From Moesziomyces globuligerus (lineage: Eukaryota > Basidiomycota > Ustilaginomycetes > Ustilaginales > Ustilaginaceae), in the NCBI GenBank assembly GCA_030849465.1, contig JARVLF010000003.1:558001-622000 (forward strand): a stretch of 64,000 bases of DNA, in the 5' to 3' direction. Positions 20,070 to 30,047 of the stretch are shown here, piece by piece. The notes under the pieces were generated by a model. It was not told the DNA's origin. It worked only from the letters and a program-made list of their open reading frames with translations, and ran no database searches. Within the stretch, counting starts at the first letter, position 1. Each line of letters opens with the position of its first letter. The position numbers and the translations under genes are program-made.

Positions 20070-22103
20070 TCATGCTCCAGGCGCAGCGCCTTTGGGTCCC
20101 GCCATGACGCCTTCGTCTAGGCCTTCCTCCTGAGCAGGCGACTCGGACGGCGACTCTGCTACGGCCGCCTCAAGCGAGAGCGCCACATTTCCCATATCGA
20201 ACGCCGTCGACGGTATGGCCACGGGACGCGCATACCGCGGACCCGGGACGACGCCGGCGGGGATCAACGGCGAGCGCACACGCTCAGGCGGCGCAGGCAG
20301 GTCAAAGTACGACTGCGCGCTCGCCGCGTGGCCCTCGGCCGGCGGCCGTTCCTGCGGCGTGGTCGAGACCGAGTTGGGCGTCGACGGCAGCGATGGCGAC
20401 ATGGCCGGCGAGGCTGGCGACGAGCGTCCCGATCCTGTGCCGCGATAGCCTTCGCGGCTCTGCGATCGGCTCCTTGCCGCCTCCTGCTCGATGCGTTCCG
20501 CCTCTTCGAGCTGCCGCATCATGCTCCTCGCACCGTGCCGCAACACGGGACTCTGCCGTGCCATCCTCTGTCGCCGTGCGATGATCTCGCGCCGCAACGT
20601 CTCGTCGCCCTCCTCGAGTCCTGTCGGATTCGGGGGCTTGACAACCACGCCGCTCACCTCGCTTGAGAACGTCAGTCCCGACTCGCCCTGTTCAACCGCG
20701 GGCGAGGTCGGCTCGGCTGCTAGTTCGGCCTCGGTCATGGGATGCACCGTCTCGTTGTGCAGTTGCGCCACTTCGTCCGCCTGAATCGCCGTACGACTCG
20801 CAGATCGCGGCAGCTTGCTCGTGCCAGCGGCACCGACCTTGCTGCCGTTGGTACCAGACGCGCCTGCCACCGCATCTTCCTGCGCCTCAAGCCATCGGAT
20901 CCGAGCGGCGCGCGTCCACTTGGGTTCATAGTTGGACGCGAGTCCCACCTCGATCCTCTCCTGGCAGTTCTTGCAGCTGCATTCGGCATTCAGGGGCGCC
21001 TCAAACGGCCACCGTCCTGCCTGGATCTCGCGCTTGATGGCGACCTCGTCGATGCGAGGTTCTGCGCTTGCGTAGATCGAGCTGCTTGGCTCGGGCCGCG
21101 ACGACTCTTCCGATGCGGCTCTTCGAAAGCGCCTCCAACGCGATGCTTTCGACTTTTCGATCGTCTTGGCGCTTTTCTGATTCGCAAGCCCATTATCGAC
21201 CGTAGCATCGAGGTTGACGGTCCAAGGATGGCGCTCGTCGTCCGGTGAGCTCAACGGGGAGGGGCAGATGACCGGAATACCTTCGGCTCGCCTTCGACGT
21301 TGGAAGCAGCTTTCACGGTCATTGGATCTGGTTGTGCGGAGCGGCTTCATTCCATCGTCCATGAGCGGCGGCGGTCTGGGCGCTTGCGGAGTCCTGGAGC
21401 GGACGAGACAGCTCTTTGGTGGCGTGCGTCGATGCAAAAGGCTCTGCTGCTGCTGCAAGTTGGTGATGCTACGAATGAACGGGCTCGGGGCCCTCTGCTG
21501 GTCGAGCAACGAAGGCGAGTCGTCTACTCTCTCGACGCGGACGTGTTGCTGCTGCATAGCTACGCCGGATACGGCCTGGCGGAACTCGGCATCGACGTCG
21601 TCAAAGTCGATCTCCTGCTCCCTGGAAGGCGATGCTTCTACGTGCCCGTCGTCTTGGAGAGGGATGATGGGGCTGGCGCTGCCCCTGGCAGGGACGGGAG
21701 CTACCAAGCGGGGCCCGCCATGGCCGGAGTTGACCGGTGCTCCGAAAGCAGCCGAAAGACTGCCGGCGATGGTGTTGGCGTCGACGCTGCCCCAGCTGGT
21801 CAGACGAGTCTTCCACGAGGAGGAGGAACCAGGCGGAGCTTGTCCTAGGCCGGATGCCTTTTTGGATGAGGGCGACCTGGATCGCACAAAAGGCGGAGAG
21901 ATGGTGCGCGCGATGAGGCTTCCGGGTCGCGTTGAGGAAGCGAGGATGGGCGGCGACTGGGCGCGAGTGGGGCAGAGACTGAGCAGCTTTCGAAGGTCGT
22001 TGCAGTCGCCCTCGGGGATGAGCTGGCACTTGTGATCGAAAGCGACGTGCTTGGTGCTAGCCGGCGACGCCGAGCGAGCGAGGTGGACGGGCGCTTCCGC
22101 CAT
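20070..22103 (-). CDS. Large disordered protein of unknown function
   Basis: 677 aa, not recognised. It is mostly low-complexity Ser/Pro/Arg/Ala sequence with many SP and TP dipeptides, so a phosphorylated scaffold or regulatory protein is plausible. Ordered islands are few. One near residues 370-400 has clustered cysteines (CSCKNC) followed by the aromatic/basic YEPKWTRAARIRWLEAQ. One near residues 480-520 contains SSEVSGVVVKPPNP and a basic helix (EGDETLRREIIARRQRMARQ). No membrane segment or signal peptide. The ATG at 22103 is preceded at about 55 bp by a TATA-like atatat (22159-22166). It is divergent from the Atos-family gene across a 1.3 kb region. Confidence 0.75.
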   Translation of the reverse strand: MAEAPVHLARSASPASTKHVAFDHKCQLIPEGDCNDLRKLLSLCPTRAQSPPILASSTRPGSLIARTISPPFVRSRSPSSKKASGLGQAPPGSSSSWKTRLTSWGSVDANTIAGSLSAAFGAPVNSGHGGPRLVAPVPARGSASPIIPLQDDGHVEASPSREQEIDFDDVDAEFRQAVSGVAMQQQHVRVERVDDSPSLLDQQRAPSPFIRSITNLQQQQSLLHRRTPPKSCLVRSRTPQAPRPPPLMDDGMKPLRTTRSNDRESCFQRRRRAEGIPVICPSPLSSPDDERHPWTVNLDATVDNGLANQKSAKTIEKSKASRWRRFRRAASEESSRPEPSSSIYASAEPRIDEVAIKREIQAGRWPFEAPLNAECSCKNCQERIEVGLASNYEPKWTRAARIRWLEAQEDAVAGASGTNGSKVGAAGTSKLPRSASRTAIQADEVAQLHNETVHPMTEAELAAEPTSPAVEQGESGLTFSSEVSGVVVKPPNPTGLEEGDETLRREIIARRQRMARQSPVLRHGARSMMRQLEEAERIEQEAARSRSQSREGYRGTGSGRSSPASPAMSPSLPSTPNSVSTTPQERPPAEGHAASAQSYFDLPAPPERVRSPLIPAGVVPGPRYARPVAIPSTAFDMGNVALSLEAAVAESPSESPAQEEGLDEGVMAGPKGAAPGA

Positions 22104-23409
22104 GATGTTTCGACGCAGAGAGCCGAGCGCAGGCGTGATTGCTATGTGCAGAGGCTAATGATATATGGTGGTTGTACGTGATCCTTGGTGAAGCGCTATC
22201 GAAGCGTCATGCTGATGGAGGGTCTCGCATGCCACACCTGTCCTGGGCGCGCAGGCGAGACTATATGGATGGTGGCGAGTTGAGACGATGGCGTCAAGCG
22301 TGCGTGTAGGTGGTGGAAGGATACGTCGGTATCCAGGGTGTGATGTGCAGATGAAGCAGGTTGGACGAGGATGGATTGCAGATCAGGCCATGCTGTGTCG
22401 AGTGCAAGTGTGCATTTGTGTTTTGGCACGTCACGGCTGCAAGGGAGCGTGGGTTGAAGAGAGTGGTGAGGTGCCTGGGCCGGATTGGTGGTCCCTGCAT
22501 GTGCTCTCGCATCTGAGCGCTGAGGAGCTCAAATCCGTCAAGCGAGAGTGACCCACAAAAGGCGCTTGGCTTCCAGGAGGCAGCGCCAGGAGGCAGCGCG
22601 ACGCAAGAGGGCGTTTGGTGCTAAGCTGTTTTGGAAGCAGTTTCGCCGCTTTGGATTTGGCACTCCGCAGCCGCAGCTGCAGTCTGCAGATCTAGAACTG
22701 CGAATCCTTTGCCAGCCCAATCGCCTGATCTCGTGACTGCAGCCAGGGCGGTGCACCTTGGAGAACGCAACCCTATGCAGGCACAACGCGCGCGCTCGTC
22801 CACTCCTGTAGGCCAAGCCAAGCCAAGCCAGGCTCGGTCGATGCGGGTTTGTGCGGTGCTACGAGCAGCTAGTGATAATCGTGTGGAAGTGTTACGCCGC
22901 ATGAGCTGTCACGGTAGATCTGGACCCTGTGAGCCTTCAGCCTCCACCTAGATATGCGCGAGGCCGCTCCGAGTCACATTTCACATTTCACGCTGCACAA
23001 GCACAGAAATCAGCCTGCAGGTTAGCCAACACGGAACTGCACGGGAAAGAGCTGGCTGGAGCCAGAGCCAGCCTAGCCAGGTTCATGCACGGTCCGAGGG
23101 CACAAGGGTTGGGCCCAGCCCTAGCCGCAATGTGCAGCTTTTCTCATGTCCGCGCTACCTTACCTTACGCCTTCTACACAACGCTTTGTGACGACCAAGA
23201 AAGCTTGAGCAAAGCGCCTAGGCCGAATCGCAGCAAAAGACTCGCACATCGACTCGGTCTGACTGGCGTCCCGCAAGGACGAGCCTTGCTACAGCATGCG
23301 ATAGCACCAACCCCGTAGTAGCTGCGGCGGATCTCTTCCCGGCCTACCCTGCCGCACTTCATCCATCTTCGGCGAGAAACTGTCACGTCGAGCGAGCACA
23401 TCACGCCCC
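22104..23409. other. Divergent intergenic region with short local duplications
   Basis: 1.3 kb between the starts of two genes. A direct repeat of ccaggaggcagcg occurs twice at about 22574-22599, and short ccaag repeats occur near 22815-22830. There is a second TATA-like motif (ctatatgg) at about 22261. No gene is supported. Confidence 0.4.
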
Positions 23410-25728
23410 ATGTCGTTCTACAGCGCATTCCCCACCAGTCCGCTCAGCCGGTCTGCACTGGCGGCGTCCAGTGACACTCCGGAGGGCCTCTCACCAAGCC
23501 CGTCGATAGCGCAGCACAAATCGCCAGCACCGTCGACGCAAAGCCGGTTCCACGATTCACCTCGCCCAGACCCCTCGACCGTTCGCAAGTTTGCCAGCCG
23601 TGTGCCTCTGGCAGATGCGATGCCTAGCGCCTTGGGGCTCGGTCACCCTGCCATCTCGCCGCATCAGTCTTCCCGACACGTCAGCGGCCCGGCGCGTCTC
23701 ACTCGCAGTCCTGCAGGCCCGTCCCTGTCGCCCACCTGGAGCACCGCTTTCGACGACGGGATCGGGATCGCTACATCACCACCCTTTCCGTCTTCTAGCT
23801 TTGCTCGGTCCATCAACGCCCGTCGCCGCTCTTCAGGCTGCAGCTTCTCCGCCGTCTCCGGTCTGACGCCCACCTTCGGCAGCTTGGTCGGCTCGTTTCA
23901 GGAGTCGCTCCTGAGCGGCCGCATGTCGATGCCAGCATCCAAGCCTCTCATCTTCGATGCCGAGATCGGCGTGCTAGCAACTGGCAAGTGCCGGCCCTCA
24001 CTGCGCTGTCCGCCCCACGTCCACGTCAAGTTCCCAGCACATTTCTACGACTTTCACGCCATCGATGCTCCTGCGAGCTCCGCAAATGTCGGATCCACCG
24101 CCGCCCTCGGCAGCCCCTACGTGGGCACGATCGATCTTGAATCACATTACACCAATCTTCTCCTGTCGAAGCGGCTAGCGTGTCTGCACAGCGACGCTCT
24201 CCTCTCGGGCCATGCCGAGCTGAGCGACATGCCAGCCTTCCCCGGCTATGCCGTGCCTCCCAAGGGCCAGATCCAGCTTATCGTCAAGTACCCCGATCTG
24301 ACCGCCGTCAAGCTCTTCCTGGTCCCCTACGACCTCACCGACATGCAGCCGGGGACCAAGACTTTTGTTCGCCAAAAGACCATCGTTCGCACAGCGCCCG
24401 TGTCCTCAGCAGAGGCAGCCCAGCACGAGTCGCGGCTCGGCACGTCGGAGGCCTCACCAAGCCAGCCCCGCACTGTTCCCAAGGAGGCCCTCCGCTTTGC
24501 CATCCACCTCCAGTTCTGCTGCCCGCCGGCCAAGCCGCGGCACAATGACGGCCTGGCAGGTTTCGACGGTTCCGACGCTCGGCGCTTCCGATCGCGCGGC
24601 GACGCAAGCCGCGCCATTCCGGCAACGACAAACGGCAGGCAGTCGAGAGGACCCCGGATCTACTTGCACAAGACGATCCGTCTCGTTTTTGGTGCTCGTG
24701 CGCTCGACTCTAGCGAAAAGCTCGTCGACCACATCGAGACGCCGGGCACAGGTAGCTTGCGCTTTTCGTCTTATCAAGGGCCGGACGAGGAATGGCAGCT
24801 GCTCCACGAAGAGGTCAAAGCACTTCAGCGCTCGACAGAAGAGCGGCTCGATGCCGACGTTAGGCCCACCACCGCCGCCATGCCGCTGCACACCCCAGCT
24901 TCCTTCGACGGCCTACCAGGCACGGAACCAGTCCATACCGGGCTTGGTATCGATATACAAGCTTCAGCATTGAGCCACAGGATGGCCATCGGCGACGATG
25001 CGTCACACGAGAACCTCGTGCCCTTGAATTCGGATCCAAATGGTGAACGCTGGCAAGCTAGCGTGTCGTCGACCAACGATCCGGTCTCGTCGCAGGGAAC
25101 GGACGCTGTCGGACAATCGTCGACCAGGAGCACCTGGAGCATCAGCAGCCAGGAGAGCAGCCTCGGACCCACTGCGTCCGGCTGGCCTGCGCCGCAGGAG
25201 GAGCAGCATGAAGCAAACCGACTCGCTCAGACTCTGGCATCGAGCCACCTGTCGGACACGTCAACCGAGCGGAAATCGCACTGGCCGATGCAAGCCAGAC
25301 CTGCGGCACCGCCCCAATCGCTCAGGCATGCCGATGCTTCTTCTTCACTCTCCGAGTCTCGACGACCGTTGCGCTTGCGATCGGCTTCGGCAGCCGGTCT
25401 GTCCGAGCCCCGCATCCACAATGTATCCGCGCTGGGTCAGCTGCAAGAGACGGCGAGGCCGACGTCGCCCTTTGCGAGCGGCACGGCCGAATCGGCGCAC
25501 CCGGTCATGTCGTGGAAATCGCCGGGCACGGGCAGCAAAGCTGGCGGTGACCGTCCGAGCTTGCTGCGCAAGCTTTCCGAGCAGTTTGCCAGAAGCCATA
25601 CGCCGTCTCCCACACACAGCCCCAGACTGGCGCCGACGCAGCCGCCGGTCGAGCAGGACGAGATGCGCATCGACGATGGCACTTCAGCACAGCTTCCGTC
25701 GCGGCACCATTCCCGCTCCATCCGTTGA
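23410..25728 (+). CDS. Atos/FAM214-family protein
   Basis: 772 aa. Two conserved regions identify the family. Near residue 160 the text GSFQESLLSGRMS, followed by AEIGVLATGKC and HVHVKFPAHFYDF, matches the Atos-like domain. PPKGQIQLIVKYPDLTAVKL, then FLVPYDLTDMQPGTKTFVRQ, follows. The C-terminal IYLHKTIRLVFGARALDSS (about residues 415-435) matches the second conserved block (the Pfam family annotated as chromosome segregation during meiosis). In animals, Atos proteins act as nuclear regulators; the fungal function is not settled. The first 150 residues and the last 300 are Ser/Pro-rich and disordered. Single exon; the ATG is the first in the frame. Confidence 0.82.
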   Translation: MSFYSAFPTSPLSRSALAASSDTPEGLSPSPSIAQHKSPAPSTQSRFHDSPRPDPSTVRKFASRVPLADAMPSALGLGHPAISPHQSSRHVSGPARLTRSPAGPSLSPTWSTAFDDGIGIATSPPFPSSSFARSINARRRSSGCSFSAVSGLTPTFGSLVGSFQESLLSGRMSMPASKPLIFDAEIGVLATGKCRPSLRCPPHVHVKFPAHFYDFHAIDAPASSANVGSTAALGSPYVGTIDLESHYTNLLLSKRLACLHSDALLSGHAELSDMPAFPGYAVPPKGQIQLIVKYPDLTAVKLFLVPYDLTDMQPGTKTFVRQKTIVRTAPVSSAEAAQHESRLGTSEASPSQPRTVPKEALRFAIHLQFCCPPAKPRHNDGLAGFDGSDARRFRSRGDASRAIPATTNGRQSRGPRIYLHKTIRLVFGARALDSSEKLVDHIETPGTGSLRFSSYQGPDEEWQLLHEEVKALQRSTEERLDADVRPTTAAMPLHTPASFDGLPGTEPVHTGLGIDIQASALSHRMAIGDDASHENLVPLNSDPNGERWQASVSSTNDPVSSQGTDAVGQSSTRSTWSISSQESSLGPTASGWPAPQEEQHEANRLAQTLASSHLSDTSTERKSHWPMQARPAAPPQSLRHADASSSLSESRRPLRLRSASAAGLSEPRIHNVSALGQLQETARPTSPFASGTAESAHPVMSWKSPGTGSKAGGDRPSLLRKLSEQFARSHTPSPTHSPRLAPTQPPVEQDEMRIDDGTSAQLPSRHHSRSIR

Positions 25729-26351
25729 GCATCTTGCGCCACGGACACGATCGCCCAGGACCATGTCCGCTTGGCGCCGCTGTGCCGACCATGTTTCCCT
25801 GTTTTCCCCAAGTCCCTTCTTGTTCTGTACTGTCTTCTTTTTTTTTCCTGCACGCATCGCATTCCTGTCTCGTAGATCTCGCCGTTCGCAGCAAGTCGAA
25901 GCATCTGCTTTGGATGCGGCGTGCGGTTGGCTGTGGCACGCAGCGATTCGGTCGCCCGCCTTGGTGCAGGGTTGGCGCGGTCGGTGCGGTCGGTGCGGCT
26001 TTGCCGAGCGCGTTTCCGGCGGCAAGGTTTGGATTTGCCCGGCGTTTGGCCCCCTGGCCGAACCAAGCCGACGTGGGGGGAAAGAGCCGAAATTCCGCCC
26101 CCCACGCCAAGGACCGCATGGCCCGTCCGTTCTGGTGCTACCACCGCCATCGACCCCCCTCGACCACCTCGTGCTCTATATATCCACGCACTTCACCACC
26201 GCCTAGATTCCTCAACCTCCAACATAGAGATAAGCCTGGCGTTGCATCGCTTAGTTCTCAACCGTCTCGCTTTGTAGACTGTCAACCTTGGCCAGCACTA
26301 CTGCCTTACATCAAAAAAGGTCATCAGCTTGGCCTTGCTCATCGACGAGGG
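25729..26351. other. Promoter and leader region of the methyltransferase
   Basis: The reading frame of the methyltransferase stays open through this interval, but it is T-rich and C-rich in patches, without family similarity. It contains a TATA box at 26177-26183. Tandem cggtcggtg words occur near 25975-26000. Confidence 0.45.
26177..26183 (+). promoter_or_regulatory. TATA box of the methyltransferase gene
   Basis: tatatat, 168 bp before the chosen ATG (26352). It argues that the upstream open frame is not translated. Confidence 0.5.
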
Positions 26352-27464
26352 ATGGCGACGTTCTCACGGACGACGTTTGACGCTGCGGCGTATTTGGCGT
26401 TCCGACCTTCGTATCCACGCTGGGTGTACGATCGGGTTCTGCTGTACCACTTTGGCAGTCGGCGCACGGGCACGCACGCCTCGCTCGCGCTCGACCTCGG
26501 ATGCGGACCGGGCATCTCGACCGTCTCGCTGCTGCCGCACTTTGAGCGCGTCGTCGGCCTAGATCCCTCGGCCAAGATGGTCGCGGCCGCCATCACGCCC
26601 TCTACCCCGAACCTTCCTGCGCACCTGCTTCCTGACGCCGGCGATGGGGACAAGGGTAGGTTGGGTGAGGTCGAGTATCGCGAGGGGTATTCGGAATCGC
26701 TTGGGTTTTTGGAGGATGCGAGCGTGGATCTGGTCACCTCGGGTCAGGCAGCGCACTGGTTCGACTATCCCAGGTTCTGGAAAGAGCTCACGCGCGTCGT
26801 AAGGCCCGGCGGAAGCGTATGCCTGTACGGCTATCCTGACTTCTTCCTTCCCGACTTCCCTACCACCCGGGCTCTGCTCAACAAGTTCGCTCTGCGAGAT
26901 GGCCATGGCCCAGGATCTCCTCGCCTGAAGGCTCAGGACGTAGAGGAAGGCGTGGATAGCATCGGAGAGTACTGGGAACAACCGGGTCGATCGATCATCA
27001 ACCAAGGCCTCCAACCCATCCCCTTCCCCACTGCCTATCCCGAGCTCGCCGAGCACTGGGACGCAGCCTCGGCCTTCAAACGCACCTTTTCCACAACCGG
27101 TCTAACCCACGATCAGATCTGGTCCTCCTGGCCCCCACTCACCTCAACCCCCTTCAAGGACGACGAAGCTACGAGTCTTGAGGATGAGGTCCGAAAAGCG
27201 TTCCAGGGCGAACAGCGCGAGACGACGATGGACAAGGTGCTCACTTGGGATCAGCTGGCGAGCTACCTCCGCACCTGGTCCGCTACGCATACCTACCTCG
27301 ATCAACACCCGCACGATGCAGAGCAGCACGCCGGCAACGATGTCGTCCAACGCTTTCTCCACCGTCTAAAGGCCGAAGTCACCCGTGCCAACGCCGGCAC
27401 GCCCGTCGAGAAGCTCCACCTCAGATGGCCTCTCTGCTTCGTCATGATCAAGAAGAAAGCCTAA
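26352..27464 (+). CDS. SAM-dependent methyltransferase, trans-aconitate 3-methyltransferase (TMT1)-like
   Basis: 370 aa from the ATG at 26352 (MATFSRTTFDAAAYLAFRPS). Class I methyltransferase fold: motif I LDLGCGPGIST, an acidic/hydrophobic SAM-binding loop VVGLDPSAKMV, motif II-like DLVTSGQAAHWFDYPRFWKE, and post-I RPGGSVCLYGYPDF. The xxFRPSYP start and the AAHWFD signature are typical of the yeast TMT1/Crg1-like group. These proteins methylate small carboxylic acids such as trans-aconitate, or in the case of Crg1 act on toxins. This one is about 70 residues longer than yeast TMT1. The substrate here is unknown. I chose the start by homology and the upstream TATA box. Confidence 0.82.
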   Translation: MATFSRTTFDAAAYLAFRPSYPRWVYDRVLLYHFGSRRTGTHASLALDLGCGPGISTVSLLPHFERVVGLDPSAKMVAAAITPSTPNLPAHLLPDAGDGDKGRLGEVEYREGYSESLGFLEDASVDLVTSGQAAHWFDYPRFWKELTRVVRPGGSVCLYGYPDFFLPDFPTTRALLNKFALRDGHGPGSPRLKAQDVEEGVDSIGEYWEQPGRSIINQGLQPIPFPTAYPELAEHWDAASAFKRTFSTTGLTHDQIWSSWPPLTSTPFKDDEATSLEDEVRKAFQGEQRETTMDKVLTWDQLASYLRTWSATHTYLDQHPHDAEQHAGNDVVQRFLHRLKAEVTRANAGTPVEKLHLRWPLCFVMIKKKA

Positions 27465-27957
27465 CTACGGCTTGGATGGAATAGAACCGAATCGCACTGG
27501 TACAAATGCTACAGACACGCGTGCAAGCTCAGCGAGCCTCGTGCGCTTCGTCCGGGCCGATCGTGCGGCGGCGAACGTGCGACTGGGGGAGGATGGGGCG
27601 AGTGCGGCTACTCGCAGCCTCGAAGCGCAGCGCGTGAGCACGTGTAGGTCTGTGCTAGCCGCCAAAGATTGACCGCATGTCGACGCTGAGTAGGAGCCAA
27701 GAGGTGCGCCGCTCACCTCCGTGTGCATCCGGAGGTTGTGCGTCCGTCGAACTGCGGAGGCCTGCGCACGGCGCACCCGACGTCTGCGCAGAGTGGAAGC
27801 TTAAACTCACCGACCAATGAAGGCGTTCCGTTCCCTTCCACCGTGGCGCAAAGCTTGCAGCCGAAGCACGCGCACTGCCGCACGAGCGTCGAGAGCATAT
27901 AACCACCGCACCCGTCGCTGCCTTTCTCCCTTCCGCCCTTCTGGCCGATTCACAACG
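27465..27957. other. Intergenic region with the promoter of the small unknown gene
   Basis: 493 bp between two plus-strand genes. A catataacc element lies about 57 bp before the next ATG. No other feature is seen. Confidence 0.4.
27896..27903 (+). promoter_or_regulatory. TATA-like element of the gene at 27958
   Basis: catataac, about 57 bp upstream of the ATG. Confidence 0.4.
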
Positions 27958-28518
27958 ATGACCGACGCCAACCCGGTTGAGTCGACGCTGACGAGGTTCA
28001 AGGTCCCCGGTACCGACGTCGTCGTCACGACGAGCATGGTCCGAGGTGCGACGAGCCCAGAGACGGTCGAGTTCCGTACGACGCATCGCGTCGAACCCGA
28101 CGAGCTGGATCGTTTCGAGGCGCGAGCCGCCGCTCTGCCGTTCGTCAAGCTGGTGCTGCGCGGCGAGCTGGAGCTCATCGCAGGCTACCAGTCCAACGCC
28201 ATTGTATACTTTGACGTACCTGCTGGCATGGTGGAAGCGGCTACGGCCGCCGCAGCAAAGCTCGGAGGCTGTCAGTGGTGCCTAATGCCCGCAAGACTGC
28301 TCGATAGGCAACAGGGATCCGCCACCGAGATTTCGACCTTGCAAGCCACGCCGGCTTCCGAGCAAGCTCCTGCCACTTCGACTCAAGCTTTACGGGTGAC
28401 GACACCCCCTGCTTCTATCCGCTCACCTGCCACTTTCTCGTGGAGGCCACTCGGAGGGCTGGAGCCAGAAAATTGGCGCACGCGGCACAAACGCGCTTTG
28501 CTAGCACGCAATCAATGA
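27958..28518 (+). CDS. Small protein of unknown function
   Basis: 186 aa from the ATG just after cacaacg. Not recognised. The first 115 residues look folded: regular strand-like segments (TRFKVPGTDVVVTTSMV, PFVKLVLRGELELIAGYQS, AIVYFDVPAGMVEAATAAAA) and a short GGCQWCLMPARLL. The rest is Ser/Thr/Ala-rich and disordered, ending in a basic tail (ENWRTRHKRALLARNQ). No signal peptide or membrane segment. It converges on the pirin gene with only 43 bp between stop codons, so the transcripts must overlap. Confidence 0.6.
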   Translation: MTDANPVESTLTRFKVPGTDVVVTTSMVRGATSPETVEFRTTHRVEPDELDRFEARAAALPFVKLVLRGELELIAGYQSNAIVYFDVPAGMVEAATAAAAKLGGCQWCLMPARLLDRQQGSATEISTLQATPASEQAPATSTQALRVTTPPASIRSPATFSWRPLGGLEPENWRTRHKRALLARNQ

Positions 28519-28561
28519 GAGCTTGCGCATTCGAATGCGATCCCCAACCGGCGCTACGGGG

Positions 28562-29728
28562 CTAGGACATGTGTGCGCCGATCTTGGACTTCCAGCCGGG
28601 AGCGCGTTCGAAGCCGTTTGCGCCGGACTGGAAGTCGATGAGCGTCTGCTGGATCTCCTGGCGGCTTGTCATGACAAAGGGGCCATACTGGACGACCTGT
28701 TGGTCGAGAGGTTGACCTGCGACGAGCACCAAGCGCGCGCTACGCTCGGCGCTTGGATTCGTGATCCTCACTGCCGGCTCGCCGTGCTGGCTGAGGACGA
28801 GGGTGTGGTAGGGTTCGATGTGTTCTCCCGGCGACGATTCTGTCGAAGGGTTGAATGCGAGTGTCGGTTTTGCCGCAGCCGAGGTTGCAGAGTCTCCGAT
28901 GACGATGGTGCCTTCGAGGGTGTAGATGAACGCATTGTAGCTCGGGTCGAGCGTCTGCAAGATCGTTCCGGCCGGATCGAGCGTGATGTCGAGAAATGTC
29001 ATTCCACCGTTCTTGGGAAGCTCGATCGGCGAGACGATACCGTGCGATTCACCCACAACCACCTTGACGCTATAGCCCGATTCGACGTTGGAAGTGGTGG
29101 AGGAGGTGGTGTTGGCGGTGGGGATTCGGTCGGCGCGGTATTCCTGGTAGCTCGGGGGTTCCTTCTTGGCGTGGTGCGGGAGGTCGATCCAGAGCTGAAG
29201 ACCGATGGGGTCGGGAAGTTTGTTGCCGGCTTGATCGCGGTGGATGGGCATTTCGGCATGCATGATTCCATGTCCTGCGTTCATCCACTGCACATCTCCT
29301 GGACCGATCGTCCCCGCATGGCCCGCAAAGTCCTCGTGCTGCGATTGGCCTTCGAGGATGTAGGTCAGCGTGACTTGACCGCGGTGTGGATGGTCTGGGA
29401 ACCCGGCTCCTTCGGTGATACGGAAGTGGTCGAGCATGAGAAACGGAGAGATGTTGCGGAGCGCAGGCGTGCCGATCGATCGTCGAACTACAGCCCCGGC
29501 GCCCTCGGCCGTCTCGATGCTGCGCACCTTCTTGGCCACACTGCGCGAGACCGTCGCCACCGACATTGTCGTGGTGTCTTGCGATCCGTGGATCGGGGCG
29601 GTGGAAAGGTCGAGTGCGACAAAGGGTCGTGCAAGGATGACGGCAAGTACACCCAGTAGCAAGCTCCAACCGTACGAAGCGACCGTCTTGGACTGCGCAG
29701 CCGATGCTTCGGTAGTGCCAACTCGCAT
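28562..29728 (-). CDS. Pirin family protein with N-terminal hydrophobic segment
   Basis: 388 aa. Pirins are bicupin proteins, some with quercetinase activity, others nuclear cofactors. The N-terminal cupin has the Fe-binding motifs in PDHPHRGQVTLTYILEG and GHGIMHAEMP; GPGDVQWMNAGHGI is the pirin signature. The C-terminal cupin follows after an insertion. I start at 29728 because a TATA box (29779-29786) lies 51 bp upstream. That start adds an N-terminal hydrophobic stretch (WSLLLGVLAVILARPFVALDL, about residues 20-40) absent from usual pirins. It could be a membrane anchor, signal or mitochondrial pre-sequence. The ATG at 29566 (MSVATVSRSV) would give a standard 334-aa cytosolic pirin, so two products by alternative start are possible. 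Confidence 0.88.
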   Translation of the reverse strand: MRVGTTEASAAQSKTVASYGWSLLLGVLAVILARPFVALDLSTAPIHGSQDTTTMSVATVSRSVAKKVRSIETAEGAGAVVRRSIGTPALRNISPFLMLDHFRITEGAGFPDHPHRGQVTLTYILEGQSQHEDFAGHAGTIGPGDVQWMNAGHGIMHAEMPIHRDQAGNKLPDPIGLQLWIDLPHHAKKEPPSYQEYRADRIPTANTTSSTTSNVESGYSVKVVVGESHGIVSPIELPKNGGMTFLDITLDPAGTILQTLDPSYNAFIYTLEGTIVIGDSATSAAAKPTLAFNPSTESSPGEHIEPYHTLVLSQHGEPAVRITNPSAERSARLVLVAGQPLDQQVVQYGPFVMTSRQEIQQTLIDFQSGANGFERAPGWKSKIGAHMS

Positions 29729-29778
29729 AGAGATCGCCGTCGTTGATAGTCTCGAGTCCAAGGCTCGGTGGTGGCTCG

Positions 29779-29786
29779 TTATATAG
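29779..29786 (-). promoter_or_regulatory. TATA box of the pirin gene
   Basis: ctatataa on the minus strand, 51 bp before the ATG at 29728. It implies a very short leader and favours the upstream start. Confidence 0.5.
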
Positions 29787-30040
29787 TCGACTCGACCTTT
29801 GAGAGCTCGGCTTCGGAGTTTGCCAAATTCCGATGCACTCGTCCCTCGCCGCGTCGACGTCCGTGCACACCACTCCCACCCGCGCTCCACCTCGCCGGGG
29901 TTAAACGGCCCCGTATCACCGTCGCCCACCATGCGCTCTGTCCGAGCAACCCCTTCCGTTCCAAAGTAAAAGTACAAGCCTACGGTCTGGCTCTGGGACA
30001 ACAAAGAGCAAACGGGAGAAAGTGCAAAAAAAGAAAGATA

Positions 30041-30047
30041 ATAAAAA
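30041..30047 (-). terminator. Pol III T-run terminator of the 5S gene
   Basis: tttttat on the minus strand at the 3' end of the 5S RNA. Confidence 0.6.

Noticed and set aside
25725..26351. In-frame upstream extension of the methyltransferase
   Set aside because: It contains a TATA box and pyrimidine-rich tracts, shows no family similarity, and homology begins just after the ATG at 26352.
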